Assembly: GCA_024276995.1 (NCBI GenBank)
Contig: JAJRWB010000050.1
Coordinates: forward strand, 129,413-193,412
Direction: 5' to 3'
Source: Candidatus Eiseniibacteriota bacterium
GTDB lineage: Bacteria; Orphanbacterota; Orphanbacteria; Orphanbacterales; Orphanbacteraceae
Length of the DNA stretch: 64,000 nt
Part shown: positions 17,875-25,861 of the stretch, piece after piece
How the letters are laid out: every line of letters starts with the position of its first letter
Numbering within the stretch: the stretch's first letter is position 1
Program-made: the position numbers and the translations under genes
The notes under the pieces: model-generated
Databases searched by the model: none
The model's input: the letters and a program-made list of their open reading frames with translations, nothing else
What the model was told of the DNA's origin: nothing

Positions 17875-19322
17875 GGCCCCACCCTCCATCGTCCGATCCG
17901 GTCCCACGGTGACACGGAGGCGCCGCTCTTCCGCTGTTTCGCCCCCCTCGACGAAGCAGCGGCCGCCCAGAACGCGGCGCTCGGCTCGAGGAGCGGCACG
18001 TCGGGAAGCGCACCGGTCGACATCTTCCCCTCGCGAAACTCTTCCGTTTCGAGAAGAGAGATGAGAAAGCCGAGGTTCGTGTGAACGCCGAGAAGCACCG
18101 TGTCGCGAAGCGCGCCGACGAGGCGGCGGCGCGCCTGCTCCCTGTCCGGCCCCCAGGCGATCATCTTCGCGAGAAGGGGATCGTAGTGGGGACTCACCAC
18201 GCCTCCCTCGCGAAGGCCGTGATCGACGCGGACTCCCTCGGGCCAGGCGAGACGGAGAAGATCACCGCTCGTGGGAAGGAAGCCCGCCTCGGGGTTTTCC
18301 GCGTAGATGCGCGCCTCGATCGCGTGCCCCCGCGGCGGAAGGTCGGGCAGATCGAGCTTCGCGCCGCGGGCGATCTCCACCTGGAGACGGACGAGGTCGA
18401 GCCCGGTGACGAATTCGGTAACCGGATGCTCCACCTGGAGACGGGTATTCATTTCGAGGAAGTAGTAGCTCCCGTCGGGACAAAGGAGAAACTCCACGGT
18501 GCCCGCGTTGACGTAGCCGGCGCGGCGCGCCAGTTCACACGCGGAATGTTGCAGTTTCTCGCGAAGCGCGCCATCGACCACCGGGGAGGGCGATTCCTCG
18601 ATGATCTTCTGGAAGCGGCGCTGCAGGCTGCACTCACGCTCCACGAGGGCATGCACGTTGCCGTGGTGGTCGGCGATGATCTGCACTTCCACGTGGCGCA
18701 CCGGGTCGAGAAGCTTCTCGACGAGCACGCTCCCGTCGCCGAAGGCGGCCTTCGCCTCCCGGCGGGCGGCGGCCACCTGCTCGCTCAGGCCGTCGGCGCT
18801 CTCGATGCGCCGCATCCCCTTCCCTCCGCCGCCGGCGGCCGCCTTCAGCATCACCGGCACGCCGAGGTCCTTCACTACGGCGAGCACCTCGTCGTCGCTG
18901 TCGAGGGCGCCGCGGCTCCCGGGCACCACCGGCACGAGCGCCTCCTCGGCGGTGATTCGCGCGTCGTTCTTGCTCCCCATCAACCGGATCGCGCCGGGCG
19001 ACGGCCCGATGAAGACGATTCCCGCCGCCTCGCACGCCTCGGCGAAGTCGGCCCGCTCCGAGAGAAAACCGTAGCCGGGATGGATCGCGTCGGCCTTCGT
19101 CTTTCTCGCCGCTTCGAGGATCGTATCGGCTTTCAGGTACGAGAGAGCCGCCTCTGCCGGGCCGATTTCGATCGCCTCGTCGCACGCCGTCACGTGAGGG
19201 GCGTCACGATCCGCTTCCGAAAAGACCGCCACCGAGGTGACACCGATTTCCCGAAGGGTCCGCGCCACGCGAACGGCGATCTCCCCCCGGTTGGCGATCA
19301 GTACCTTGCCGATCCTTCGCAT
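17871..19322 (-). CDS. mccA: Biotin carboxylase chain of methylcrotonyl-CoA carboxylase
   Basis: 483 residues with the full ATP-grasp biotin carboxylase fold: KVLIANRGEIAVRVAR, AIHPGYGFLSE, the Gly-rich KAAAGGGGKGMR, ECSLQRRFQKIIEE, and the active-site LEMNTRLQVEHPVTE. It carboxylates biotin on the carrier chain using ATP and bicarbonate. Assignment to methylcrotonyl-CoA carboxylase rests on the neighbours (carboxyltransferase, hydratase, HMG-CoA lyase). Residues after about 450 are a low-similarity tail, where other MccA proteins continue into the carrier region. Acetyl-, propionyl- or geranyl-CoA carboxylase chains look alike at this level. Confidence 0.92.
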   Translation of the reverse strand: MRRIGKVLIANRGEIAVRVARTLREIGVTSVAVFSEADRDAPHVTACDEAIEIGPAEAALSYLKADTILEAARKTKADAIHPGYGFLSERADFAEACEAAGIVFIGPSPGAIRLMGSKNDARITAEEALVPVVPGSRGALDSDDEVLAVVKDLGVPVMLKAAAGGGGKGMRRIESADGLSEQVAAARREAKAAFGDGSVLVEKLLDPVRHVEVQIIADHHGNVHALVERECSLQRRFQKIIEESPSPVVDGALREKLQHSACELARRAGYVNAGTVEFLLCPDGSYYFLEMNTRLQVEHPVTEFVTGLDLVRLQVEIARGAKLDLPDLPPRGHAIEARIYAENPEAGFLPTSGDLLRLAWPEGVRVDHGLREGGVVSPHYDPLLAKMIAWGPDREQARRRLVGALRDTVLLGVHTNLGFLISLLETEEFREGKMSTGALPDVPLLEPSAAFWAAAASSRGAKQRKSGASVSPWDRIGRWRVGP

Positions 19323-19325
19323 GCC

Positions 19326-20114
19326 TTATGACTCCTCGATCCAGCGCGGCTTCCTCTTTTCGAGAAACGCCCGGAGTCCTTCCTGCCCTTCCCGCGACGT
19401 GCGCACTTTCGCGATGATCGAAGCGGTGAACGGTATAGCGTCATCGACGGGGCGAGCGCGCATATCGCGGATCAGCTTCTTCGCCGTGGACACCGCCGCC
19501 GGGCCGCATCGCGCCACGGCACGGCAGAGTTTCATCGCCGTCTCCTCCACGTCCCCTCCATCCACCACCTCCTGCACGAGACCGATCTCCCGCGCCCGAA
19601 CGGCGTCGAAGATCTCGCCTGTTAGGAAGTAGCGCCTCGCGTGGCGCTCGCCGATCTTCGGAAGAACGAACGTGGAAATCGCCGCCGGCACGATGCCGAG
19701 GCGCACCTCGGTGAAACCGATCTTCGTCCCCTCGGCGGCCACCACCATGTCGCACGCCGCGATCAGCCCGGCGCCGCCGCCGATCGCCGCGCCCCGGATC
19801 GCGCCGATCACCGGGCGAGGGCATTCATCGATGGCGCGGAGCATTCCGGCGAGGCGGATCGCGTCGGCACGGTTCTCGTCGGCGGTCATTTCCACCGACG
19901 AGCGCATCCAGTTCACGTCGGCGCCCGCACAGAAGATCTCCCCCTCGCCGGTGAGAACGATCGCCCGCACACCGTCGTTCCCGCCGAGCTCGATGAAGAC
20001 GGCCTCGAGCCGGGCGATCAGGTCGTCGTCGAAGGCGTTCCGCACCTCGGGGCGGTTGAGCGCCACGCGGGCGAAGGCGCCTTCCACCGAAACATTCACC
20101 TTGTCGTACTTCAT
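19326..20114 (-). CDS. Enoyl-CoA hydratase family protein, probable methylglutaconyl-CoA hydratase
   Basis: 262 residues of the crotonase fold. The CoA/oxyanion regions are GEGEIFCAGADVNWMRS and GAIRGAAIGGGAGLIAACDMVVA, with the catalytic-Glu region GFTEVRLGIVPAAISTFVLPKIG. It would hydrate 3-methylglutaconyl-CoA to HMG-CoA. The specific role is inferred from its place between the methylcrotonyl-CoA carboxylase chains and HMG-CoA lyase. It starts 19 bases after the carboxyltransferase stop and ends 4 bases before the biotin carboxylase start. Confidence 0.9.
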   Translation of the reverse strand: MKYDKVNVSVEGAFARVALNRPEVRNAFDDDLIARLEAVFIELGGNDGVRAIVLTGEGEIFCAGADVNWMRSSVEMTADENRADAIRLAGMLRAIDECPRPVIGAIRGAAIGGGAGLIAACDMVVAAEGTKIGFTEVRLGIVPAAISTFVLPKIGERHARRYFLTGEIFDAVRAREIGLVQEVVDGGDVEETAMKLCRAVARCGPAAVSTAKKLIRDMRARPVDDAIPFTASIIAKVRTSREGQEGLRAFLEKRKPRWIEES

Positions 20115-20132
20115 CGAAAGCTTCTCCCGGGA

Positions 20133-21740
20133 TCACATCCTGTAGACGGGATACTTCGGATCGGGAAGCGGCGCGTACCGGGAAACGGAAAGGGCGAGCG
20201 CGATCGCCGCCCGGGTGTCGATTGGATCGAGAATGCCGTCGTCCCAAAGGCGGGCGGTGGCGAAGTAGGGATGGCCCTCTTCGTTGTATTTCGCCTTGAT
20301 CTTGTCGGTGATCTCCGCCTCTTCCTCGGCGGAGAGAGCCTTGCCGTCCCTCGCGAGCTGCGCCTGTTTCACCGTGACGAGGACGCTCGCCGCCTGGTCG
20401 GCGCCCATCACCGAGATCCGCGCGTTCGGCCAGGTGAAGAGGAAGCGCGGGAGATAGCCGCGGCCGCACATGGCGTAGTTTCCGGCGCCATGGGAACCGC
20501 CCATGATCACGGTGAAGCGGGGCACCGGGGCGGTCGCCACCGCCTGCACCATCTTGGCGCCGTCCTTCGCGATTCCCCCCTCTTCATAGCGCTTCCCCAC
20601 CATGAAACCGGTGATATTCTGCAAGAAAACGAGGGGGATCTTCCGCTGGCCGCACATCTCGATGAAGTGCGCCCCCTTGAGCGCCGATTCGGAGAAGAGA
20701 ACGCCGTTGTTCGCCACGATCCCGACGAGGTAGCCCATCCAGCGGGCGAAGCCGCACACTAGGGTCGTGCCGTATTCCTCCTTGAATTCATGGAATCGCG
20801 AACCGTCGACGAGGCGGGCGATCACCTCGCGCACCTCGAAAGGTTGCTTGATATCGGACGGGATGATGCCGTAGATCTCAGCGGGGTCGTAGAGCGGATC
20901 CTCCGGCTCTTCCTGGTCGAGTTCGAAGGCGATCCTCCGGGGCACGGCGTCCATGATGGAGCGGGCCATCTCGAGGGCGGCGGCATCATCGGCGGCAAGA
21001 TGATCGGTAACCCCCGAAACGCGGGAGTGCATCACGCCCCCGCCGAGTTCCTCGGGGGTGACCTCCTCCCCGGTGGCCGCCTTCACGAGGGGCGGGCCGG
21101 CGAGATAGATCGTGCCGACTCCATCTACGATCACATTCTCGTCGCACATGGCCGGCACATACGCGCCGCCGGCGGTGCACATCCCCATCACCACGGCGAC
21201 CTGGGGGATGCCGCGGGCGGACATGACCGCCTGGTTGTAAAAGATCCTGCCGAAATGCTCCTTGTCGGGAAACACCTCCGCCTGGCGGGGAAGGAAAACG
21301 CCTCCCGAGTCGACGAGGTAGATCGTGGGAAGACGGTTTTCCAGGGCGATCTCCTGCGCCCGGATATGCTTGGCGATGGTGATCGGGTAGTACGTTCCCC
21401 CCTTGACCGTCGCGTCGTTCGCCACGATCATGCACTCGCGGCCCGATACGCGCCCGATGCCGGTGACCACCCCCGCCGAGGGAACCTCTCCGCCATAGAG
21501 ACCGTGCGCCGCCATCGGGTTCAGCTCGAGAAAGGGCGTGTCCCTGTCGAGCAGCCTCTCCACCCTTTCGCGGACGAACAGCTTCCCCCGTTTCTCGTGA
21601 AGCCTCCGCGCCTTCTCCGATCCCCCCTTCCGCACCTTCTCCAGTTGTTCGCCGAGATCGGCGATCAACCGATCGTATTCCTCCCGGTTCGCCTTGAAAG
21701 CGGCGGATCCCGTATCGATTCTCGAGGGGAGGGGATTCAT
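20133..21740 (-). CDS. mccB: Methylcrotonyl-CoA carboxylase, carboxyltransferase chain
   Basis: 535 residues from ATG 21740, which has GGAGG eight bases upstream; an in-frame GTG at 21767 lies before that site and is not favoured. Both crotonase-like halves of the carboxyltransferase are present: [20 protein letters not shown] and [19 protein letters not shown] in the first, and [37 protein letters not shown] in the second. It carboxylates 3-methylcrotonyl-CoA in leucine breakdown. It heads the operon, behind a leader of about 140 bases with two hairpins. Confidence 0.94.
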   Translation of the reverse strand: MNPLPSRIDTGSAAFKANREEYDRLIADLGEQLEKVRKGGSEKARRLHEKRGKLFVRERVERLLDRDTPFLELNPMAAHGLYGGEVPSAGVVTGIGRVSGRECMIVANDATVKGGTYYPITIAKHIRAQEIALENRLPTIYLVDSGGVFLPRQAEVFPDKEHFGRIFYNQAVMSARGIPQVAVVMGMCTAGGAYVPAMCDENVIVDGVGTIYLAGPPLVKAATGEEVTPEELGGGVMHSRVSGVTDHLAADDAAALEMARSIMDAVPRRIAFELDQEEPEDPLYDPAEIYGIIPSDIKQPFEVREVIARLVDGSRFHEFKEEYGTTLVCGFARWMGYLVGIVANNGVLFSESALKGAHFIEMCGQRKIPLVFLQNITGFMVGKRYEEGGIAKDGAKMVQAVATAPVPRFTVIMGGSHGAGNYAMCGRGYLPRFLFTWPNARISVMGADQAASVLVTVKQAQLARDGKALSAEEEAEITDKIKAKYNEEGHPYFATARLWDDGILDPIDTRAAIALALSVSRYAPLPDPKYPVYRM

Positions 21741-21788
21741 TGCGTCAGCCTCCGTTCCTTCGCACACGCTTCTAGGTCCCGCCGGACC

Positions 21789-21835
21789 GCTTCGCCCGGC
21801 GAAGCACTTCCCGCCGTCCGTTCCCGTTGCGGGAA
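21789..21835 (-). promoter_or_regulatory. Two hairpins in the long leader of the carboxylase operon
   Basis: GCTTCGC/GCGAAGC with a three-base loop (21789-21805) and TTCCCG/CGGGAA with a three-base loop (21821-21835). Both lie between the extended -10 at 21889 and the start at 21740. No U-tract follows either hairpin. They may form a regulatory leader or be incidental. Confidence 0.3.
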
Positions 21836-21888
21836 TCGATTCGACAAGGATGCGCTCCGGGACTTCGCGACAGGCGCGACGAAGCGGA

Positions 21889-21897
21889 ATTATAGCA
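21889..21897 (-). promoter_or_regulatory. Extended -10 promoter of the leucine-degradation operon
   Basis: TGCTATAAT on the minus strand, a perfect extended -10; the same nonamer precedes the M28 peptidase gene. It places transcription start about 140 bases before mccB. Confidence 0.5.
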
Positions 21898-21944
21898 TTA
21901 TCGGTCCGTTCCGGCTACGAAGTCGGCAACCGGCCGCGGATATG

Positions 21945-21950
21945 TATAAT
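21945..21950 (+). promoter_or_regulatory. -10 element of the DUF362 ferredoxin gene
   Basis: A perfect TATAAT ends six bases before ATG 21957. No Shine-Dalgarno is visible, so a leaderless transcript beginning at or next to the ATG is likely. Confidence 0.45.
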
Positions 21951-21956
21951 AGACGG

Positions 21957-23024
21957 ATGGCCCGTGTCTATCTCATTCCCGCCCGGGCGGACGATCCCGA
22001 AGAAGAGATCGCCCGGAAGATCCGCCACCTCTGGGAGCGTGCCTCCCTGGGCGAATGCTTCCTCCCGAACGACCTGACCGCCGTCAAGCTGCACGTGGGG
22101 GAACCGGGAAAGACGACGTTCGTCTCCCCCGGCGTGGTCACTCCTCTTGTCCGCCTTCTGAAGGAACGAGGAGCGCGGCCCTTCCTCACCGATTCGGCGG
22201 TGCTCTATCGCTCACCGAGGGACACCGGAGCGGGCCATACCGCGGTGGCCCATGAGCACGGTTTCACCCTCGAACGCGTGGGAGCACCCTTCCTCCCCGC
22301 CGACGGCCTGACCGGCGCCGATGAAGTGGAAATGGAAACCTGCGGGAAACACTTCGACACCGCCTCGATCGCAGCCGCCGTGGCGCGGGCGAGTAGCCTG
22401 CTCGTGCTCACCCATGCCACGGGACATCTCGCCACCGGCTTCGGAGGAGCGCTCAAGAATATCGGCATGGGGTGCAGCTCGAAGAAGGGAAAACTGAGGC
22501 AGCACTTCGGCCGGCAGCCCGACATCGACGGCGTGATCTGCACGGGGTGCGAAGCGTGCGCCGCGGACTGCCCGGAAGAGGCGATCGGCGTCGATCGTGT
22601 CGCCGTGATCGACAGCGCGAAGTGCATCGGCTGCGGCGCATGCGTCGCCGCCTGCCTCGAAGGGGCGGTCCGTTTCGACTGGGAGGTGGGTGGCGCCGAG
22701 TTGCAGGAGCGCGTGGTCGAATACGCCGGGCCGATCGTGGCGGGCCGGCGCGGAAGGCTCGCCTGCGTGACGGTGGCGATGAACATCACGAAAGACTGCG
22801 ACTGCCTCGGTTCCCCCCAGCACCCCGTGTGCGACGACATCGGGATCCTCGCCTCGCGCGACCCGGTGGCGATCGACCAGGTATTCCTCGACTTGGTGCG
22901 CGAAAGAACGGGCACGTCGCTCGAGTCGCTCACCTATCCCGACCACGACGGTTCGGTCCAGACCGCCTACGCGGAAGAGCTCGGCCTCGGCGAAAGAGGG
23001 GCTTCGCTGATCCTCATCGAGTAA
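21957..23024 (+). CDS. DUF362 protein with two [4Fe-4S] ferredoxin motifs
   Basis: 355 residues. The N-terminal DUF362 domain (VKLHVGEPGKTTFVSP, LTDSAVLYRSPRDTG, ATGHLATGFGGALKNIGMG) flanks an inserted 2x[4Fe-4S] ferredoxin (about 195-250), with clusters CTGCEACAADCP and CIGCGACVAACLEG. DUF362 resumes in VTVAMNITKDCDC and ends in ILASRDPVAIDQVFLDLV. Family members are linked to iron-sulfur electron transfer, but their substrate is unknown. The start at 21957 is chosen because TATAAT ends six bases upstream and MARVYL matches the family N-terminus; an ATG at 21942 is the alternative. Its end overlaps the convergent GNAT gene by 11 bases. Confidence 0.9.
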   Translation: MARVYLIPARADDPEEEIARKIRHLWERASLGECFLPNDLTAVKLHVGEPGKTTFVSPGVVTPLVRLLKERGARPFLTDSAVLYRSPRDTGAGHTAVAHEHGFTLERVGAPFLPADGLTGADEVEMETCGKHFDTASIAAAVARASSLLVLTHATGHLATGFGGALKNIGMGCSSKKGKLRQHFGRQPDIDGVICTGCEACAADCPEEAIGVDRVAVIDSAKCIGCGACVAACLEGAVRFDWEVGGAELQERVVEYAGPIVAGRRGRLACVTVAMNITKDCDCLGSPQHPVCDDIGILASRDPVAIDQVFLDLVRERTGTSLESLTYPDHDGSVQTAYAEELGLGERGASLILIE

Positions 23025-23574
23025 CGCCGGGGGAACGATCCCTAAGGATCGTCCACCGCTCATGATCTCTCCATCGTCCCGCGATCTTCAGGTAACCGGG
23101 CGAAAAACCTTCCTTCCGGAATCCGCATTTTTTCGCGAGGGCGAGTGAGGCGATGTTGTCGGGCTGGATGTTCGCCTCCACCCGGTGAAGATCGAGGATG
23201 TCGAAGGCGTAGCGGATCGCGAGAGTGACTCCATCGGAGATGTAACCGCGCCGGGCGTATCGCTCGCCCACCCAGTATCCGATGTAGGCGCTTTGGAAAC
23301 AGCCGTAGACGATTTCGCTCAGCGTGATCGACCCGACGATGGCGCCGTCCTTCGTTCTGCACGCCAGAAACCGCTTCACCCGCTCGCCGTCGGCGGACGC
23401 GCAAAAACGGGTGAACGCCGCACAACTGTACGGATCGATCCCCTCCGGGGGGGCGGGTTCCCACGGTTCGAGGAACTTTCCGCTCTCCCTCCGAAGAGAT
23501 TGGAACTCGTCACAGTCCGAAAGCCGTGGAAAGCGGAGAAGTACGTGCCTTCCCTTCTGCAAGGTCTTTCCCAT
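23014..23574 (-). CDS. RimJ/RimL-type GNAT N-acetyltransferase
   Basis: 186 residues from ATG 23574, preceded by GGGAGG at five-base spacing. The GNAT fold is clear: RHVLLRFPRLSDCDEF at the N-terminus, the acetyl-CoA loop region IGYWVGERYARRGYISDGV, HRVEANIQPDNIASLALAKKCGF and the terminal GYLKIAGRWRDHERW. This layout matches ribosomal-protein or antibiotic-type N-acetyltransferases; the substrate cannot be told. It shares a divergent promoter with the MscS gene. Confidence 0.9.
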   Translation of the reverse strand: MGKTLQKGRHVLLRFPRLSDCDEFQSLRRESGKFLEPWEPAPPEGIDPYSCAAFTRFCASADGERVKRFLACRTKDGAIVGSITLSEIVYGCFQSAYIGYWVGERYARRGYISDGVTLAIRYAFDILDLHRVEANIQPDNIASLALAKKCGFRKEGFSPGYLKIAGRWRDHERWTILRDRSPGVTR

Positions 23575-23611
23575 CCGGTCCTCCCGCGCCGCTTGCAACG
23601 GCACGCGGAAA

Positions 23612-23619
23612 AGTATACT
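23612..23619. promoter_or_regulatory. Palindromic -10 shared by the GNAT and MscS genes
   Basis: AGTATACT is its own reverse complement and gives TATACT on both strands, 40-50 bases from both divergent starts. TTGCAA (23593-23598) stands 15 bases before it on the plus strand. Confidence 0.4.
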
Positions 23620-23664
23620 AAATGGAGGGGTTCCCCGCACCGGAGCGATCGGAGGAGTTCGGTC

Positions 23665-24984
23665 ATGATGCACATACTTCAGAATCGGCTCATCGCCGCC
23701 GGGCTCTCGGAGTGGAGCGCCCGCCAGGCTTCGATGCTGATCGCGACCGCGATCATTCTCCTTCTCGCCCTGCTCGCCGACATGGCGGCGAAAAAGCTGA
23801 TCCTGAAGGGTATCGCCCGCATCGTGCGGAAAAGTGCGAACCGGTGGGACGATATCTTCCTCGAAAACCACGTGTTCGACAGGCTTTCCCGGCTCGCACC
23901 GGCGATCGTGGTCTATCTTCTCGTTCCGCTCTTCTTCCTCTCCTCGCCACGGCTCGTGTCGATGGTCGAGAGGCTGGCCGTGGCGTACATGCTCGTCATC
24001 GGCATGCTCGCGGTCCTCGCCGCGCTCGACGCCGCCCTCGACATCTACAGAAGGTTCGATGTCTCGAGGGAAAGGCCGATCCGGGGTTACATCCAGGCGG
24101 TGAAACTGATCGTCTTTTTCGCCTTCGCCATCCTCGCGATATCCGCCCTTCTCGACCGCTCGCCCACCATTCTTCTCGGCGGCCTCGGCGCGCTCACCGC
24201 CGTACTCATCCTCGTGTTCAAGGACACGATCCTCGGGTTCGTCGCGAGCGTCCAGCTTTCCGCCAACCAAATGGTCCGGCGGGGCGACTGGATCTCCATG
24301 CCGAAGTTCGACACCGACGGCGACGTGATCGACATCACCCTCACCACGGTGAAGGTGAGAAACTGGGACAAGACGATCTCGACGATCCCGACGTACGCTC
24401 TCATTTCGAATGCTTTTCGGAACTGGAGGGGGATGGAGGAATCGGGGGGGAGGAGAATCAAGCGGCCTATCAACATCGACATGAACACGATCCGGTTCTG
24501 CGACGACGCCATGATCGAACGGTCCCGGAAGATCGAAATCCTCCGGCCCTACCTAGACAGGAAACTCGAGGAGGTGGCCGCTCACAACGCGGCGCACAAC
24601 ATCGATCGGTCGGTGGAAGCGAACGGGCGCGCCCTAACGAACGTCGGAACGTTCCGTGCCTACATCGAAGCGTACCTCCACGCCAATCCGCTGATTCACG
24701 ACGATATGACGTTCCTTGTGCGCCAGCTAGCGCCCACCGACAAGGGGCTCCCTCTGGAGATCTATGTCTTTTCGAAAGATCAAGTGTGGGCGAATTACGA
24801 GGCGATCCAGGCGGATATTTTCGACCATCTTCTCGCCGTGCTGCCCGTGTTCGACTTGAAGGTCCACCAGACGCCGTCCGGCTCCGACTTGGCGGCCCTC
24901 TCACCGGTGCTCGGCCCGCCGGACGGCCGGATCACCCCTCCTCCGCCGGGGGATAGTCGCGGAAAACACGGCGGACATCCCTGA
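23665..24984 (+). CDS. MscS-family mechanosensitive ion channel
   Basis: 439 residues starting at ATG 23665, seven bases after GGAGGAG. Four or five membrane helices precede the pore-lining helix GGLGALTAVLILVFKDTILGFVASVQ and the MscS beta domain MVRRGDWISMPKFDTDGDVIDITLTTVKVRNWD with ISTIPTYALIS. The long cytoplasmic part resembles YbdG/MscM-like channels. It opens under membrane tension to release osmolytes. The C-terminus overlaps the convergent lipoprotein gene by 53 bases. Confidence 0.93.
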   Translation: MMHILQNRLIAAGLSEWSARQASMLIATAIILLLALLADMAAKKLILKGIARIVRKSANRWDDIFLENHVFDRLSRLAPAIVVYLLVPLFFLSSPRLVSMVERLAVAYMLVIGMLAVLAALDAALDIYRRFDVSRERPIRGYIQAVKLIVFFAFAILAISALLDRSPTILLGGLGALTAVLILVFKDTILGFVASVQLSANQMVRRGDWISMPKFDTDGDVIDITLTTVKVRNWDKTISTIPTYALISNAFRNWRGMEESGGRRIKRPINIDMNTIRFCDDAMIERSRKIEILRPYLDRKLEEVAAHNAAHNIDRSVEANGRALTNVGTFRAYIEAYLHANPLIHDDMTFLVRQLAPTDKGLPLEIYVFSKDQVWANYEAIQADIFDHLLAVLPVFDLKVHQTPSGSDLAALSPVLGPPDGRITPPPPGDSRGKHGGHP

Positions 24985-25771
24985 AGAGCTTGAGGGTCTT
25001 CCCCCTCGCCGCGCTCACGGTGCTCGACTCTTCCATCTCCTTCTCGAGCCGCTCAATGAGGCCGTCCACGTATTCCCGGGCCGACAGGCCCGACGACGAC
25101 GGTTCGTCCGGATCGGCGCCCGCCTCGACGAGCAGCCTCACGAGCCCCGAGAGGCGGTCGTCGTAATTCCTGTACCAGTAACGCACTACGCAGAAAAGAA
25201 CGGGGTCGCCGGCGCGACGGGCGTTGGGAGAGACTCCCGCGCTGAGAAATTCTTTTACATAGTAAAGACGCATCTCGGGCGTGACGAGATGCTTGCCGGC
25301 ATCGAGCTGCATAGCGGGGTAGGCGAGGGCGAAGAGAAAGCCGCGCTCGAGGGCGAGATCGGGTTCGCGGCGAAAGAGTTTCGCCTCGAAATACGTTTCG
25401 ATGAAATCGTCCCTGTGCGCGACGATCTCGCCGGTATTCTCGTCGCTCTCGAACGTTCCACCGGGGGAACAGTAGTAATCGACGTAGATCAGGTCGGCCC
25501 CCCGCCGGGCCGCCTCGCGCAGGAGTTTCGAGCGCGCCCCTTTTCCCCGGACGAGAATCGCACCGATATCGACGTAGCCCGCCTGGCGAATCGCCAATTC
25601 CGGCTGGTCCACGATTCCGGGAAGCTCCTTCCGGGGGGAGAAAACAGTGTCGGAAAAGAAAGTGGTTTCGTATTCCACCTCCGTGCAGCCGGCGGACAGA
25701 GTCACTCCGGCGGCAACGCACAGGAGAAGCGGGAGAAACCGCCTTCCATTCCGATTCCAATGAATCGCCAT
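24932..25771 (-). CDS. Lipoprotein with ankyrin-like C-terminal motif
   Basis: 279 residues. The signal peptide ends in LSAGC, so a lipid-anchored protein is expected. The first part (VDIGAILVRGKGARSKLLREAARRG) recalls envelope proteins that track multimeric toxins or stress, but no family is certain. Around residues 190-240 one ankyrin-like unit is visible (LVRLLVEAGADPDEPSSSG). An extended -10 promoter (25804-25812) lies 33 bases upstream. The last 53 bases are antisense to the end of the MscS gene. Confidence 0.75.
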   Translation of the reverse strand: MAIHWNRNGRRFLPLLLCVAAGVTLSAGCTEVEYETTFFSDTVFSPRKELPGIVDQPELAIRQAGYVDIGAILVRGKGARSKLLREAARRGADLIYVDYYCSPGGTFESDENTGEIVAHRDDFIETYFEAKLFRREPDLALERGFLFALAYPAMQLDAGKHLVTPEMRLYYVKEFLSAGVSPNARRAGDPVLFCVVRYWYRNYDDRLSGLVRLLVEAGADPDEPSSSGLSAREYVDGLIERLEKEMEESSTVSAARGKTLKLFRDVRRVFRDYPPAEEG

Positions 25772-25803
25772 CGTCGACCCCCCATGGTTCGAGCGACGGC
25801 ATG

Positions 25804-25812
25804 ATTATACCA
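25804..25812 (-). promoter_or_regulatory. Extended -10 promoter of the lipoprotein gene at 24932-25771
   Basis: TGGTATAAT on the minus strand, a perfect extended -10 followed by a leader of about 26 bases. No clear -35. Confidence 0.5.
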
Positions 25813-25861
25813 CAACCGGACAGGCCCGTGCCGCGCGCGGCGGACGCCGGACGACGCCGAT

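Noticed and set aside
23035-23052. Perfect hairpin ACGATCC-CTAA-GGATCGT as a terminator
   Set aside because: It lies within the last codons of the GNAT gene and next to the DUF362 stop, with no U-tract on either strand; too weak to call.
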